Shown here piece after piece: positions 38,282 through 47,703 of a DNA stretch of 64,000 nt. Made by a program: the position numbers and the translations under genes. How positions within the stretch are numbered: the first letter of the stretch is position 1; every line of letters starts with the position of its first letter. The DNA is from Zoogloea sp. (lineage in GTDB: Bacteria > Pseudomonadota > Gammaproteobacteria > Burkholderiales > Rhodocyclaceae): NCBI RefSeq assembly GCF_023150065.1, contig NZ_JAKLLN010000002.1, positions 186,001 through 250,000 of the forward strand, in the 5' to 3' direction. The notes under the pieces are model-generated. The model made no database searches and was not told where the DNA came from. It worked only from the letters and a program-made list of their open reading frames with translations.

Positions 38282-39238
38282 ATGGCCTTGAGTAAAGCTC
38301 CCGCTGTAAGCCATGTCCGCGTGGATGACGGCAGCGCCGGACAGCGCATCGACAACTTCCTGGTGAGGGTGTGCAAGGGGGTGCCCAAGAGCCACATCTA
38401 TCGCATCCTGCGCAGCGGCGAAGTGCGGGTGAATAGTCGGCGCGTCGACCAGACCTACCGACTGCAGGAGGGGGACGAATTGCGCATCCCGCCGATCCGC
38501 CTGGCGGACAAGCCTGCGGCAGCCCCGGTGCCGGTGGGCAAGGCCTTCGACATCGTTTTTGAGGATGAAGCCCTGCTGGTGCTCGACAAGCCCGCTGGCC
38601 TGGCGGTGCACGGGGGAAGTGGTGTCAGTTTCGGTGTCATCGAGCAACTCCGCCGGCAGCGGCCGGAGGCAAAGTTTCTGGAACTGGTGCATCGCCTCGA
38701 CCGGGAAACTTCGGGCCTGCTGATCGTTGCCAAGAAGCGCAGCGCGCTCACGGTACTCCACGACATGATGCGTGACGGCAAGGTACAGAAGCGCTACCTG
38801 ACCATGGTGGCGGGGCGCTGGCTTAATCTGCAGCAGCACGTAAAGCTGCCATTGCACAAATACCTTCTGGACAACGGCGAGCGTCGCGTCAGCGTGAACC
38901 CGGAGGGAAAGCCGGCGCACAGCATCGTCCGGCTGGTGAAGCGCTGGAGCGGCTATAGCCTGGTCGAGGTGGAACTGAAGACGGGGCGGACTCACCAGAT
39001 CCGCGTTCATCTGAGTCACCTGGGCTTTCCCTTGTGCGGTGACGACAAGTACGGGGATTTCGCGCTCAACAAGCAACTCGAGAAGGAGGGGCTGAAGCGG
39101 ATGTTCCTGCACGCGGCGAAGCTGGCCTTCCGGCATCCGCTGACCGACCAGGCGATTGAACTCTCGGCGCCCCTGCCGGCCGAACTGGAAGGCTTTGTGG
39201 CCTTCGTCGAACAGACCCGGGAGAGGGAGCATGGCTAA
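38282..39238 (+). CDS. rluC: 23S rRNA pseudouridine synthase RluC
   Basis: Converts uridines of 23S rRNA to pseudouridine (955, 2504 and 2580 in E. coli). The 318-residue protein has an N-terminal S4 RNA-binding domain (about 15-80, AGQRIDNFLVRV) and the RluA-type catalytic domain with Asp 140 in HRLDRETSGLL; KTGRTHQIRVHL is the conserved substrate loop. The SD sequence is weak. The next gene starts eight bases inside this one. Confidence 0.95.
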   Translation: MALSKAPAVSHVRVDDGSAGQRIDNFLVRVCKGVPKSHIYRILRSGEVRVNSRRVDQTYRLQEGDELRIPPIRLADKPAAAPVPVGKAFDIVFEDEALLVLDKPAGLAVHGGSGVSFGVIEQLRRQRPEAKFLELVHRLDRETSGLLIVAKKRSALTVLHDMMRDGKVQKRYLTMVAGRWLNLQQHVKLPLHKYLLDNGERRVSVNPEGKPAHSIVRLVKRWSGYSLVEVELKTGRTHQIRVHLSHLGFPLCGDDKYGDFALNKQLEKEGLKRMFLHAAKLAFRHPLTDQAIELSAPLPAELEGFVAFVEQTREREHG

Positions 39239-39887
39239 GCGTTTCGAGCTGATTGTCTTTGACTGGGATGGCACGCTGATGGATTCCGCGGCGGCCATCG
39301 TGCGCGCCATCCAGGCTGCCAGCGCCGACCTCGGGCTGCCGGTGCCGCCGGATGCGCGGGCGCGCTACGTCATCGGCCTGGGTCTGGTGGATGCGCTGCG
39401 CCACGCGGTTCCGGAGCTTGCGGAGAAGGACTATCCCGCGATGGTGGAGCGCTATCGCCATCACTATCTGTCGGGTGATCATGAGCTCGAGCTCTTTGAG
39501 GGCACGCATTCGCTGATCGAGTCGCTCCACGGGCGAGGCCACAGCCTGGCGGTGGCGACCGGCAAGAGCCGCAAGGGGCTGGCCCGTGCGCTTGAGTTTT
39601 CCGGGCTGGGCCGTTTCTTCCATGCCACGCGCTGTGCGGACGAGTGTTTCTCCAAGCCCCATCCAGCCATGCTCCATGAGCTGATGGAGGAATTGGCGGT
39701 GGGGCCGGATGCCTGTCTGATGATCGGCGATACCACCCACGATCTGCAGATGGCCAGGAATGCCGGGGTGGCGGGGCTGGCGGTCAGTTTTGGTGCTCAT
39801 CCGGCAGCGCAGTTGCTGGCGGAGGCCCCTCTGGCCTGCGTGCATACGCCTGCCGAGCTCCGCGCCTGGCTCGAGGAGCAGGCATGA
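39231..39887 (+). CDS. HAD-family hydrolase, phosphoglycolate phosphatase-like
   Basis: A 218-residue haloacid dehalogenase-type phosphatase. The nucleophile motif is DWDGT with Asp 11 and Asp 13; motif II is ATGKSRKG, and the acidic motif IV is MIGDTTHD. The helical cap between residues 18 and 85 is the Gph/PGP type. Substrate is not determined. The ATG overlaps the rluC stop, and its own stop overlaps the Rieske gene start (ATGA). Confidence 0.9.
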   Translation: MAKRFELIVFDWDGTLMDSAAAIVRAIQAASADLGLPVPPDARARYVIGLGLVDALRHAVPELAEKDYPAMVERYRHHYLSGDHELELFEGTHSLIESLHGRGHSLAVATGKSRKGLARALEFSGLGRFFHATRCADECFSKPHPAMLHELMEELAVGPDACLMIGDTTHDLQMARNAGVAGLAVSFGAHPAAQLLAEAPLACVHTPAELRAWLEEQA

Positions 39888-40210
39888 TCTGCAGTTCGGA
39901 GGCGGTGCGCGAGGGTGAGGATGGGGTGCGCTTCAGCGTGACGCGCGTGACCGGCCAGGAGCCGGCCTTCGTGGTGCGCTTTCAGGGGCGGGTTCATGCT
40001 TACATCAACCGCTGCGCCCACGTGCCGGTGGAGCTCGACTGGCTGCCCGGCAAGTTCTTCGATGATTCCCGGCTGTATGTGATCTGTGCGACCCATGGCG
40101 CCCTGTACGAGCCGGAGACCGGATACTGCGTCTCGGGCCCTTGCCGTGGTGCGCGTCTTGTGCCGCTGCGTGTCGAGGAGCGGGGCGGCGGAATCTATCT
40201 GGTCGAGTGA
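39884..40210 (+). CDS. Small Rieske [2Fe-2S] ferredoxin-like protein
   Basis: A 108-residue stand-alone Rieske domain. The cluster ligands are Cys 44/His 46 (CAH) and Cys 68/His 71 (CATH), with GALYEPETGYCVSGPC forming the second loop. There is no catalytic domain, so it is an electron carrier or a degenerate relative. Linkage to rluC and the HAD gene by overlapping starts suggests one transcript. Confidence 0.9.
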   Translation: MICSSEAVREGEDGVRFSVTRVTGQEPAFVVRFQGRVHAYINRCAHVPVELDWLPGKFFDDSRLYVICATHGALYEPETGYCVSGPCRGARLVPLRVEERGGGIYLVE

Positions 40211-40235
40211 GCCGGCGCCTGCCTGCCGGCCTTGC

Positions 40236-40949
40236 TCAGGCGGTGAGGATCAGGAAGACGGTGGGGCGCCTGGCAAGGTCGGGCGCCGGAGCACGCTTCC
40301 AGTCGGCGATGCTGTGGGTGGTGATCCACTCGCTTTCGAGGGTCAGGTCACGCGCCACGCACAAACGGGTGTCTGGCCGGCAGGTGCTGCGCAGGGCCTC
40401 GAACATGCGCTCGTTGCGGTAAGGCGTTTCGATGAACAGCTGGGTGCGGGCGTATCGCGCCGATTCCGTTTCCAGCTCGCGAATGCGCTTGTTGCGGGCC
40501 TCTTCATCGACGGGCAGGTAGCCGTGAAAGGCGAAGCTCTGTCCGTTGAGCCCTGAAGCCATCAGGGCCAGCAGCAGGGAGGAGGGGCCGACCAGCGGAA
40601 CGACCGTGATGCCTTTTTCGTGGGCGCGGCGGACGAGGAGGGCGCCGGGGTCGGCGACCGCAGGGCAGCCGGCCTCTGACATCAGGCCGGCATCCTGGCC
40701 GGCCAGCAGTGGGGCCAGCAAACCATCCAGGTCTGCGGTGCCGGGCTTTTCGGGAAGTTCCCGGATGTCCAGGTCGCGCAGTTGGGCGGGGTGCTCCAGG
40801 CGCTTGAGTTCGGCGCGGGCCGTCTTGGCGTTTTCGACGACGAAATAGCCCAGTTGGTGTGCCCGGGTTGCGACGTCTGCCGGGGTTGTGAGGCTGCTGG
40901 GGCTCGGGCCCAGGCTGACGGGGATCAGGTAGAGCGTGCCTTTGTGCAT
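40236..40949 (-). CDS. SAM-dependent methyltransferase, tetrapyrrole-methylase fold (RsmI-like paralogue)
   Basis: A 237-residue protein of the tetrapyrrole methylase superfamily, related to the 16S rRNA methylase RsmI. LYLIPVSLGP at the N-terminus, GLMSEAGCPAVADPG and VPLVGPSSLLLALMASGLNGQ match that fold. It is shorter than RsmI (about 280) and lacks its C-terminal part, so I treat it as a paralogue of unknown target. Two bases separate its ATG from the stop of yceF upstream. Confidence 0.85.
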   Translation of the reverse strand: MHKGTLYLIPVSLGPSPSSLTTPADVATRAHQLGYFVVENAKTARAELKRLEHPAQLRDLDIRELPEKPGTADLDGLLAPLLAGQDAGLMSEAGCPAVADPGALLVRRAHEKGITVVPLVGPSSLLLALMASGLNGQSFAFHGYLPVDEEARNKRIRELETESARYARTQLFIETPYRNERMFEALRSTCRPDTRLCVARDLTLESEWITTHSIADWKRAPAPDLARRPTVFLILTA

Positions 40950-40951
40950 CG

Positions 40952-41527
40952 TCAGGGCAGGGCCAGACCCTGGTTGCGGAGCATGCGCGCCAGGGCGATC
41001 AGCGGCAGGCCGACCAGTGCGTTCGGGTCGTCGCCGCTCAGGGCGTCGAGCAGGGTGATGCCGAGCCCCTCGGATTTTGCGCTGCCGGCGCAGTCCAGGG
41101 GGCGCTCCCGTTCCACGTAGCGAACGATTTCGTCGTCGGACAGGGGGCGGAAGCGGACTTCGGTGGGGACGGTTTCTATCTGGAGATGGCCGCTGCGGGT
41201 GTTGAATACGGCCAGGGCCGTGTCGAAGATCACTGTGCGTCCGCTCATGGCACGGAGCTGCGCCACGGCGCGCTCGATCGTGCCGGGTTTGCCGAAGCGC
41301 TGACTGCCCATGCTGGCCACCTGGTCGCTGCCGATGATCAGCGCGTCGTCGAACTGCCCGGCAACGGCCTTCGCCTTGCCGATGGCCAAACGCTCTGCGG
41401 TGGCGCGGGGCGGTTCGTCGGGCAAGGGGGATTCGTCGATGTCCGGGCGGGCGATTTCGAAGGGCAGGCCGAAGCGGCTGAGCAGCTCCCGGCGGTAGGC
41501 CGAAGTGGAGGCGAGGACGAGTTTCAT
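40952..41527 (-). CDS. yceF: Maf/YceF-type nucleotide pyrophosphatase
   Basis: A 191-residue Maf-family enzyme that cleaves non-canonical nucleotides; the YceF branch prefers 7-methyl-GTP. Seen: LASTSAYRRELLSRFG at the start, SDQVA with the catalytic Asp near 70, and CAGSAKSEGLG. Divergence from yceD exactly as in E. coli supports the YceF branch. No SD sequence is visible before ATG 41527. Confidence 0.9.
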   Translation of the reverse strand: MKLVLASTSAYRRELLSRFGLPFEIARPDIDESPLPDEPPRATAERLAIGKAKAVAGQFDDALIIGSDQVASMGSQRFGKPGTIERAVAQLRAMSGRTVIFDTALAVFNTRSGHLQIETVPTEVRFRPLSDDEIVRYVERERPLDCAGSAKSEGLGITLLDALSGDDPNALVGLPLIALARMLRNQGLALP

Positions 41528-41576
41528 GATCGGGGTCCGGCGGTGCCGGCGTACTTGGCGCGGGCTTTGCAGAGTT

Positions 41577-41605
41577 TTGACACAGGCAGCCGAAAATAAT
41601 ATCAT
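41577..41605 (+). promoter_or_regulatory. Near-consensus promoter of the yceD-rpmF-fab cluster
   Basis: TTGACA (41577-41582), 17-base spacer, TATCAT (41600-41605). The predicted start, about 41612, is only three bases before the yceD ATG, so the mRNA would be nearly leaderless. Confidence 0.8.
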
Positions 41606-41614
41606 GCCGCGCTT

Positions 41615-42109
41615 ATGTCGCAAGAAAGCTTCGTGATTGACCTGCGGGCGTTGGCCAAAGACGGACGTCGCGTGCAGAGCGCGGTGCCGGTGGAGCGTCT
41701 CGGCCGTTTGGCCGGATCCCTGCTGGAGCCGGTGGGTTCGGTGGAGTTCGAGTTTCAGGGCGAGCGGGACGACGAAGGCAAGCTTTACGTCGAATTGCTG
41801 GTCCGGGCAGAGCTGGTGTTGCAGTGTCAGCGCTGTCTCGAAGCTCTGGTGTGGCCGTGTGAGGTCAGGAATCGTCTACTTTTGCTGCGCGCCGGTGAAG
41901 CACTGCCGGATGACGAGCTCGAGAATGACGAGGTGGACGCCCTTGAGGTGGAACCGCTGACCGACCTGCTGGCCCTGGTGGAGGACGAGGTGTTGCTGTC
42001 CCTGCCCCTGGTTCCGCGTCACGATGATTGCGAACCGCCGGTGAAGACCGGCGATGATGAAGAGATTTCGCCCTTCGCCGTTCTGCGCCAGTTGCGCGGC
42101 AAGGTTTAA
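41615..42109 (+). CDS. yceD: YceD family protein (DUF177), 23S rRNA accumulation
   Basis: A 164-residue member of the family linked to 23S rRNA accumulation in E. coli and plants. The central CQRCLE motif (Cys in a CxxC) and the acidic C-terminal half, ending in a conserved FAVLRQLRGK-type segment, are typical. It is always found before rpmF, as here (21 bases). The start at ATG 41615 has no SD sequence and lies at the predicted transcription start. Confidence 0.92.
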   Translation: MSQESFVIDLRALAKDGRRVQSAVPVERLGRLAGSLLEPVGSVEFEFQGERDDEGKLYVELLVRAELVLQCQRCLEALVWPCEVRNRLLLLRAGEALPDDELENDEVDALEVEPLTDLLALVEDEVLLSLPLVPRHDDCEPPVKTGDDEEISPFAVLRQLRGKV

Positions 42110-42130
42110 GTATTCCTCTAGGAGTGTTTC

Positions 42131-42310
42131 ATGGCTGTCCAACAGAACAAAAAGTCCCCGTCCAAGCGCGGTATGCACCGTTCCCACGATTTCCTGGTTG
42201 CGCCCCCGCTGGCCGTCGAGCCGACCACCGGTGAAGTGCACCTGCGTCACCACGTTTCGCCCTCCGGCGTTTATCGTGGCAAGAAGGTTGCAAAGGCCAA
42301 GGGCGAGTAA
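42131..42310 (+). CDS. rpmF: 50S ribosomal protein L32
   Basis: A 59-residue ribosomal protein. [20 protein letters not shown] at the N-terminus is the family signature; the C-terminus is [12 protein letters not shown]. It lacks the zinc cysteines, as in other proteobacterial L32. AGGAG lies six bases before ATG 42131. Its place between yceD and plsX couples ribosome and lipid synthesis genes, as in E. coli. Confidence 0.97.
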   Translation: MAVQQNKKSPSKRGMHRSHDFLVAPPLAVEPTTGEVHLRHHVSPSGVYRGKKVAKAKGE

Positions 42311-42388
42311 TCCCCCCGGTCTGGAAGCGGCGCGGCGCCTTCGGGCGCTCGCGCCGTTTTTACACATGTCTCCATATCACTGCGCCGA

Positions 42389-43402
42389 ATGACTGTCACC
42401 CTGTCGATTGACTGCATGGGGGGCGATCACGGCCCCTCGGTGACCGTCCCCGCTGCCCTGCATTTCATGCGGAGCGACCGCGATACCCGGATTGTGCTGG
42501 TCGGGCGGTCGGAGGCCATCGAGCCTCATCTGGGGACGGCCCTGGCCGAGTTCGGCGAGCGTCTGCGCATCCAGCGTGCCTCTGAGGTGGTGGGCATGGA
42601 TGAGCCGCCCGCGCTGGCCATGCGCAACAAAAAAGATTCGTCGATGCGGGTTGCGGTGGATCTCGTCAAGTCTGGCGAGGCCCAGGCTGCCGTGTCTGCG
42701 GGCAATACGGGGGCGCTGATGGCGATCTCCCGCTTTGTTCTCAAGACTCTGCCCGGAATCGATCGGCCGGCGATCTGCAGCACCCTGCCCACCCTGCGTG
42801 GTCAGACCCATGTCCTCGACCTGGGGGCCAACGTGGATTGCTCGCCCGAACACCTGCTGCAGTTCGGCATCATGGGCGCCATGCTGGTGGCGGCTGTCGA
42901 ACACAACGAACGTCCGAGCGTCGGTCTGCTCAACATCGGCGAAGAAGAGATCAAGGGCAACGAGACGGTCAAGCAGGCCGGTGAATTGCTGCGCAAGAGT
43001 GGGCTCAACTTCTACGGCAATGTTGAAGGCAACGACATCTACAAGGGTACGGTCGATGTGGTCGTCTGCGACGGCTTTGTCGGCAACGTGGCCTTGAAGA
43101 CGTCCGAAGGTCTTGCCCAGATGATGGCGACCTTCCTGCGCGAGCAGTTCTCCCGCAACTGGCTGACCAAGCTGGCCGCGGTCTTTGCTATGTCCGCTCT
43201 CAAGGGCTTCAAGCACAAGCTCGATTCCCGCCGTTACAACGGCGCGGCGCTCCTCGGTTTGCGCGGGGTGGTCGTCAAGAGCCATGGTGCGGCCGACTCC
43301 TTTGCTTTCGAGCAGGCTATCTGGCGGGCTGCCGAGGCTGCCCGCAATCGACTCATCGAGCGCATCAGCGAGCGCATGGAACGCGAAAGGTCTGCCGCAT
43401 GA
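42389..43402 (+). CDS. plsX: Phosphate acyltransferase PlsX
   Basis: Makes acyl-phosphate from acyl-ACP for phospholipid synthesis (used by PlsY). The 337-residue protein shows [13 protein letters not shown] at the N-terminus and the conserved [11 protein letters not shown] and [14 protein letters not shown] segments. The stop overlaps the fabH start (ATGA). Confidence 0.97.
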   Translation: MTVTLSIDCMGGDHGPSVTVPAALHFMRSDRDTRIVLVGRSEAIEPHLGTALAEFGERLRIQRASEVVGMDEPPALAMRNKKDSSMRVAVDLVKSGEAQAAVSAGNTGALMAISRFVLKTLPGIDRPAICSTLPTLRGQTHVLDLGANVDCSPEHLLQFGIMGAMLVAAVEHNERPSVGLLNIGEEEIKGNETVKQAGELLRKSGLNFYGNVEGNDIYKGTVDVVVCDGFVGNVALKTSEGLAQMMATFLREQFSRNWLTKLAAVFAMSALKGFKHKLDSRRYNGAALLGLRGVVVKSHGAADSFAFEQAIWRAAEAARNRLIERISERMERERSAA

Positions 43403-44364
43403 TCTATGCACGAGTGGCCGGTACGGGGAGCTACCTCCCCGGCAATCCTGTTACCAACGATGACCTGGTCGCCCGCGGCATCGAGACCTCCGACGAGTGG
43501 ATCGTCGAGCGCACCGGGATCCGGTCCCGCTATCTGGCGGCACCGGATGTCACCTCCAGCCAGCTGGCCTATGAGGCCAGTCTGCGGGCCATCGAGGCGG
43601 CGGGGTGCAAGCCGGGCGATATCGACCTGATCATCGTCGCCACCTCGACGCCCGATTTCATCTTCCCGAGTACCGCAACCCTGCTTCAGGCGCGCCTGGG
43701 CATCGTCAATGGCAGCCCGGCCTTCGACCTGCAGGCGGTGTGCGCCGGCTTTGCCTACGCCATCAGCACGGCCGAGAAGTTCATCCGCTCCGGCGGCACC
43801 CGGCGTGCGCTGGTCGTGGGGGCGGAGGTCTTCTCCCGCATCCTCGACTGGAATGATCGCGGCACCTGTGTGCTCTTTGGCGATGGTGCCGGCGCGGTGG
43901 TGCTCGAAGCCTCGGAGGCCCCCGGCATCCTCGCGTCGGCGATCCATGCGGATGGCAGCCACAATCCCATTCTCTGCGTGCCGGGGCAGATCAATCGCGG
44001 TGAGGTCACCGGCGATCCCTTCCTGCGCATGGACGGGCAGGCAGTGTTCAAGTTTGCGGTCAAGGTGCTGGCCGATGTGGCCCGCGAGGTTGCCGATCTC
44101 GGGGGCGTGTCCCTCGATGAGGTGGACTGGCTGATTCCCCACCAGGCCAACATCCGCATCATCCAGGCCACCGGAAAGCGTCTCGGCCTCTCCATGGACA
44201 AGGTCATTGCCACGGTCTCCCGGCATGGCAACACCTCGGCGGCATCCATTCCCCTGGCCCTCGACGAGGCTGTGCGGGATGGCCGCATCCAGCGCGGGCA
44301 GAAGGTCATTCTCGAAGGCATCGGTGGTGGCTTCGCCTGGGGCGCCACGCTCCTCCAGTTCTAA
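43399..44364 (+). CDS. fabH: 3-oxoacyl-ACP synthase III
   Basis: Starts fatty acid synthesis by condensing acetyl-CoA with malonyl-ACP. The 321-residue enzyme has the complete triad: Cys 115 ([11 protein letters not shown]), His 248 (IPHQAN) and Asn 278 (HGNTSAA). It overlaps plsX by four bases and precedes fabD by 48. Confidence 0.98.
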   Translation: MIYARVAGTGSYLPGNPVTNDDLVARGIETSDEWIVERTGIRSRYLAAPDVTSSQLAYEASLRAIEAAGCKPGDIDLIIVATSTPDFIFPSTATLLQARLGIVNGSPAFDLQAVCAGFAYAISTAEKFIRSGGTRRALVVGAEVFSRILDWNDRGTCVLFGDGAGAVVLEASEAPGILASAIHADGSHNPILCVPGQINRGEVTGDPFLRMDGQAVFKFAVKVLADVAREVADLGGVSLDEVDWLIPHQANIRIIQATGKRLGLSMDKVIATVSRHGNTSAASIPLALDEAVRDGRIQRGQKVILEGIGGGFAWGATLLQF

Positions 44365-44412
44365 GCAGTTCAACCCGCTTCGCTTAGCAAGCCAATTCAA
44401 AGGTAGGGAACG

Positions 44413-45348
44413 ATGAATTTTGCTTTCGTGTTTCCGGGGCAGGGCTCCCAGTCGGTCGGCATGATGGCCGCCTATGGTGAGTCCGCCGTGATTCGTCAGG
44501 CCTTCGCGGAGGCCTCCGATGCCCTGGGGCAGGATCTCTGGCAGATGGTGGCTGAAGGCCCCGCCGAGGTGCTGGCCCAGACCGTCAATACCCAGCCGCT
44601 GATGCTTACCGCCGGTATCGCCGTTTATCGCGAGTGGATCGCCCGGGGAGGCGCTGTTCCGGCCCTGGTTGCCGGTCATAGCCTGGGCGAGTATTCCGCC
44701 CTGGTGGCCGCTGGTGCCCTGGATTTTGCCGAAGCCGTCAAGCTGGTGCGCCTGCGCGCCCAAGCCATGCAGGAGGCAGTGCCGGCCGGTGAAGGTGCCA
44801 TGGCGGCCCTGCTCGGGCTGGATGAAGCCGCTGCTGCCGAAGCCTGCGCCGAAGCGGCTCAGGGCGAGGTTGTCTCCGCTGCCAACCTCAACAGCCCGGG
44901 GCAGATCGTCATTGCCGGCGCCAAGGCCGCCGTGGAGCGTGCCATTACGGCGGCCAAGGCACGGGGCGCCAAGCGCGCTGTGCTGCTGCCGGTGAGCGCG
45001 CCTTTCCATTGCGCCCTGATGAAGCCCGCTGCCGAGCGTCTGGCCCAGCGGCTTGCCGAGATCGAGTTGCGGGTGCCGGGCATCCCGGTGCTCAACAACG
45101 TGGATGTGGCGGTCGAGGATCAGCCCGCCCGGATCAAGGATGCGCTGGTGCGCCAGGCTTATTCGCCGGTGCGCTGGATCGAGACCGTTCAGGCGATTGC
45201 CGGCCGGGGTGTCACCCACGTCTTCGAGTGCGGTCCCGGCAAGGTGCTGGCCGGCATGACGAAGCGCATCGAGGGTAGCCTGCTCGGCGGCGCCATTGCC
45301 GATGCGGCCACTCTGGAAGAAACGCTGAAGACCACGGGGGAAGCATGA
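44413..45348 (+). CDS. fabD: Malonyl-CoA:ACP transacylase
   Basis: Loads malonate onto ACP. The 311-residue protein has nucleophile Ser 90 in GHSLGEYSAL and catalytic His 199 in APFHCALM, each two residues from the E. coli positions. The N-terminal FVFPGQGSQ is diagnostic. The stop overlaps the fabG start (ATGA). Confidence 0.98.
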   Translation: MNFAFVFPGQGSQSVGMMAAYGESAVIRQAFAEASDALGQDLWQMVAEGPAEVLAQTVNTQPLMLTAGIAVYREWIARGGAVPALVAGHSLGEYSALVAAGALDFAEAVKLVRLRAQAMQEAVPAGEGAMAALLGLDEAAAAEACAEAAQGEVVSAANLNSPGQIVIAGAKAAVERAITAAKARGAKRAVLLPVSAPFHCALMKPAAERLAQRLAEIELRVPGIPVLNNVDVAVEDQPARIKDALVRQAYSPVRWIETVQAIAGRGVTHVFECGPGKVLAGMTKRIEGSLLGGAIADAATLEETLKTTGEA

Positions 45349-46094
45349 GTCAGGTTCTGGAAGGTCAGATTGCGCTGGTTACCGGCGCGTCCCGCGGCAT
45401 TGGCCGCGCCATTGCCCTGGAGCTTGGGCGCCTGGGGGCGACCGTCATTGGAACGGCCACCTCCGAGTCCGGTGCAGCCGACATCCAGGCTGGGCTTGAA
45501 GCTGCCGGTGTGGCCGGGCGCGGCCTGGCGCTGGATGTGACCAGTGCGGAGGCCTGTGAGGCCGTCCTCGGCGAGATCGAGAAGGCTTTCGGTGCCGTGG
45601 GCATTCTGGTCAATAACGCCGGCATCACCCGCGACAACCTCTCGATGCGCATGAAGGATGCCGAGTGGGACGCTGTCATCGATACCAACCTGAAGGCTGT
45701 CTTCCGCATGTCCAAGCTGGTGATGCGCGGCATGATGAAGGCCCGTACCGGCCGCATCATCAACATCACGTCGGTGGTGGGGAGCTCGGGTAATGCCGGT
45801 CAGGCCAACTATGCTGCCGCCAAGGCGGGTGTTGCAGGCATGACCCGGGCCCTGGCCCAGGAGCTCGGCAGCCGCAACATCACGGTCAATTGCGTGGCGC
45901 CGGGCTTCATCGATACCGACATGACCAAGGATCTGCCGGAGGCCCAGCGCAAGGAGCTGGCCGGCAAGATTGCCCTCGGCCGTCTTGGCAAACCCGAAGA
46001 GATTGCAGGCGTGGTGGGCTTTCTGGCCTCTCCCGCCGCTGCCTACGTGACGGGCGCGACCCTGCACGTCAATGGCGGCATGTATATGGCGTAA
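45345..46094 (+). CDS. fabG: 3-oxoacyl-ACP reductase
   Basis: NADPH-dependent reduction of beta-ketoacyl-ACP. A 249-residue short-chain dehydrogenase with TGASRGIG nucleotide loop, NNAGITRDN, and the catalytic Ser 143, Tyr 156 and Lys 160 (YAAAK). It follows fabD with a four-base overlap; an 87-base gap with a promoter separates it from acpP. Confidence 0.98.
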   Translation: MSQVLEGQIALVTGASRGIGRAIALELGRLGATVIGTATSESGAADIQAGLEAAGVAGRGLALDVTSAEACEAVLGEIEKAFGAVGILVNNAGITRDNLSMRMKDAEWDAVIDTNLKAVFRMSKLVMRGMMKARTGRIINITSVVGSSGNAGQANYAAAKAGVAGMTRALAQELGSRNITVNCVAPGFIDTDMTKDLPEAQRKELAGKIALGRLGKPEEIAGVVGFLASPAAAYVTGATLHVNGGMYMA

Positions 46095-46125
46095 ATCTCG
46101 CCGTGCTGGCGGGGGTGCGCGTTTT

Positions 46126-46134
46126 TGGTAGAAT
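46126..46134 (+). promoter_or_regulatory. Extended -10 promoter candidate for acpP
   Basis: TGG-TAGAAT (46126-46134) in the fabG-acpP gap. No good -35 is present, which extended -10 promoters can do without. An extra promoter would give the abundant ACP more transcript than the upstream fab genes. Confidence 0.5.
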
Positions 46135-46181
46135 GCGGGGGTTTTTGAATTCACCCTCCAAACTGGGAAGGAGTTACACAC

Positions 46182-46421
46182 ATGGAAAACATCGAACAGC
46201 GCGTCAAGAAGATTGTTGCCGAACAACTCGGCGTGAATGAGTCCGAAATCAAGAACGAATCCTCCTTCGTGGACGATCTGGGCGCCGACTCCCTCGACAC
46301 CGTCGAGCTGGTGATGGCCCTTGAAGAAGAGTTCGAGTGCGAGATCCCCGACGAAGAAGCTGAGAAGATCACCAGCGTCCAGCAGGCGATCGACTACGTC
46401 ACCGCTCACCTCAAGAAGTAA
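46182..46421 (+). CDS. acpP: Acyl carrier protein
   Basis: A 79-residue acidic carrier. Ser 37 in [10 protein letters not shown] takes the phosphopantetheine arm, added by AcpS (encoded near 60.3 kb). AAGGAG lies upstream of ATG 46182. Length and sequence are close to E. coli AcpP (78). Confidence 0.99.
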   Translation: MENIEQRVKKIVAEQLGVNESEIKNESSFVDDLGADSLDTVELVMALEEEFECEIPDEEAEKITSVQQAIDYVTAHLKK

Positions 46422-46437
46422 TTCCCCGGAGCCTGCC

Positions 46438-47673
46438 TTGACCCGTCGCAGAGTCGTCGTCACCGGCCTTGGCGTTGTTTCGCCGGTCGGTAATACCGTG
46501 TCTGAAGCCTGGGATGCCATTACCAACGGGCGTTCCGGCATCGGTGAGATTACCCGTTTTGATACCTCGTCCTTTCCGGTGAAGATTGCCGGTGAAGTGA
46601 AGGGGTTTGATCTTGCGGCTTATCTCTCGCCGAAGGAAGCGCGTCGTATGGATGGTTTCATCCACTACGGCCTCGCTGCGGGCATTCAGGCTTTCCGTGA
46701 TTCCGGAATCGAAGTCACCGAGGCCAACGCTGAACGGATCGGTGTCAATATCGGTTCGGGCATCGGCGGACTTCCGATGATCGAAGGGACCCACGACGAT
46801 TTCCTCGCCGGTGGTCCGCGCAAGATTTCCCCCTTCTTCATTCCGGGCACGATCATCAACATGATCTCCGGCAACCTGTCGATCATGTTTGGTCTGAAGG
46901 GGCCGAACATCGCGGTGGTGACGGCCTGTACCACGGGTCTGCACGCCATTGGCACCAGTGCCCGCATGATCGAATACGGGGATGCGGATGTGATGGTCTG
47001 CGGTGGCGCCGAATCTACGGTCACGCCGCTGGCAGTCGGTGGGTTCGCATCGGCCAAGGCCCTTTCCACCCGCAATGACGATCCTGCTACCGCAAGCCGT
47101 CCGTGGGACAAGGATCGGGATGGTTTTGTCCTTGGCGAAGGTGCCGGTGTGCTGGTGCTGGAAGAGTACGAGCATGCAGTGAAGCGCGGTGCGCGCATCT
47201 ATGCCGAGCTGGCTGGTTTCGGCATGAGTGGCGATGCCTATCACATGACTGCCCCGGATACCGATGGCCCGCGGCGGAGCATGGTCAATGCCCTCCGTAA
47301 TGCCGGCATCAATGGCGATCAGGTGCAGTACCTCAATGCCCACGGCACCTCCACGCCGCTGGGTGACAAGAACGAGACCGAGGCCATCAAGCTGGCTTTT
47401 GGTGCGGATGTGGCCAAGTCCCTGGTGGTTAACTCCACCAAGTCCATGACCGGGCACCTGCTTGGCGGGGCCGGCGGGCTTGAGTCGGTTCTCACGACCC
47501 TGGCGGTGTATCACCAGGTTTCCCCCCCGACCATCAACATCTTCGAGCAGGATCCGGAGTGTGATCTGGACTACTGCGCAAACGTGGCCCGTCCGATGAA
47601 GATCGATGTGGCCATGAAGAACAATTTTGGTTTTGGTGGCACCAACGGCACGCTGGTGTTTCGCAAGATCTGA
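46438..47673 (+). CDS. fabF: 3-oxoacyl-ACP synthase II
   Basis: Chain-elongating condensing enzyme. With start TTG 46438 (GGAG seven bases upstream) it is 411 residues, the family length. The catalytic Cys 164 (TACTTGLHA), His 302 (NAHGTSTP) and His 340 (GHLLGGAGG) are all present. It follows acpP by 16 bases, the universal acpP-fabF pair. Confidence 0.98.
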   Translation: MTRRRVVVTGLGVVSPVGNTVSEAWDAITNGRSGIGEITRFDTSSFPVKIAGEVKGFDLAAYLSPKEARRMDGFIHYGLAAGIQAFRDSGIEVTEANAERIGVNIGSGIGGLPMIEGTHDDFLAGGPRKISPFFIPGTIINMISGNLSIMFGLKGPNIAVVTACTTGLHAIGTSARMIEYGDADVMVCGGAESTVTPLAVGGFASAKALSTRNDDPATASRPWDKDRDGFVLGEGAGVLVLEEYEHAVKRGARIYAELAGFGMSGDAYHMTAPDTDGPRRSMVNALRNAGINGDQVQYLNAHGTSTPLGDKNETEAIKLAFGADVAKSLVVNSTKSMTGHLLGGAGGLESVLTTLAVYHQVSPPTINIFEQDPECDLDYCANVARPMKIDVAMKNNFGFGGTNGTLVFRKI

Positions 47674-47703
47674 CTGCCGGGAGGGCACGGGAGGCCGTGC
47701 ATC

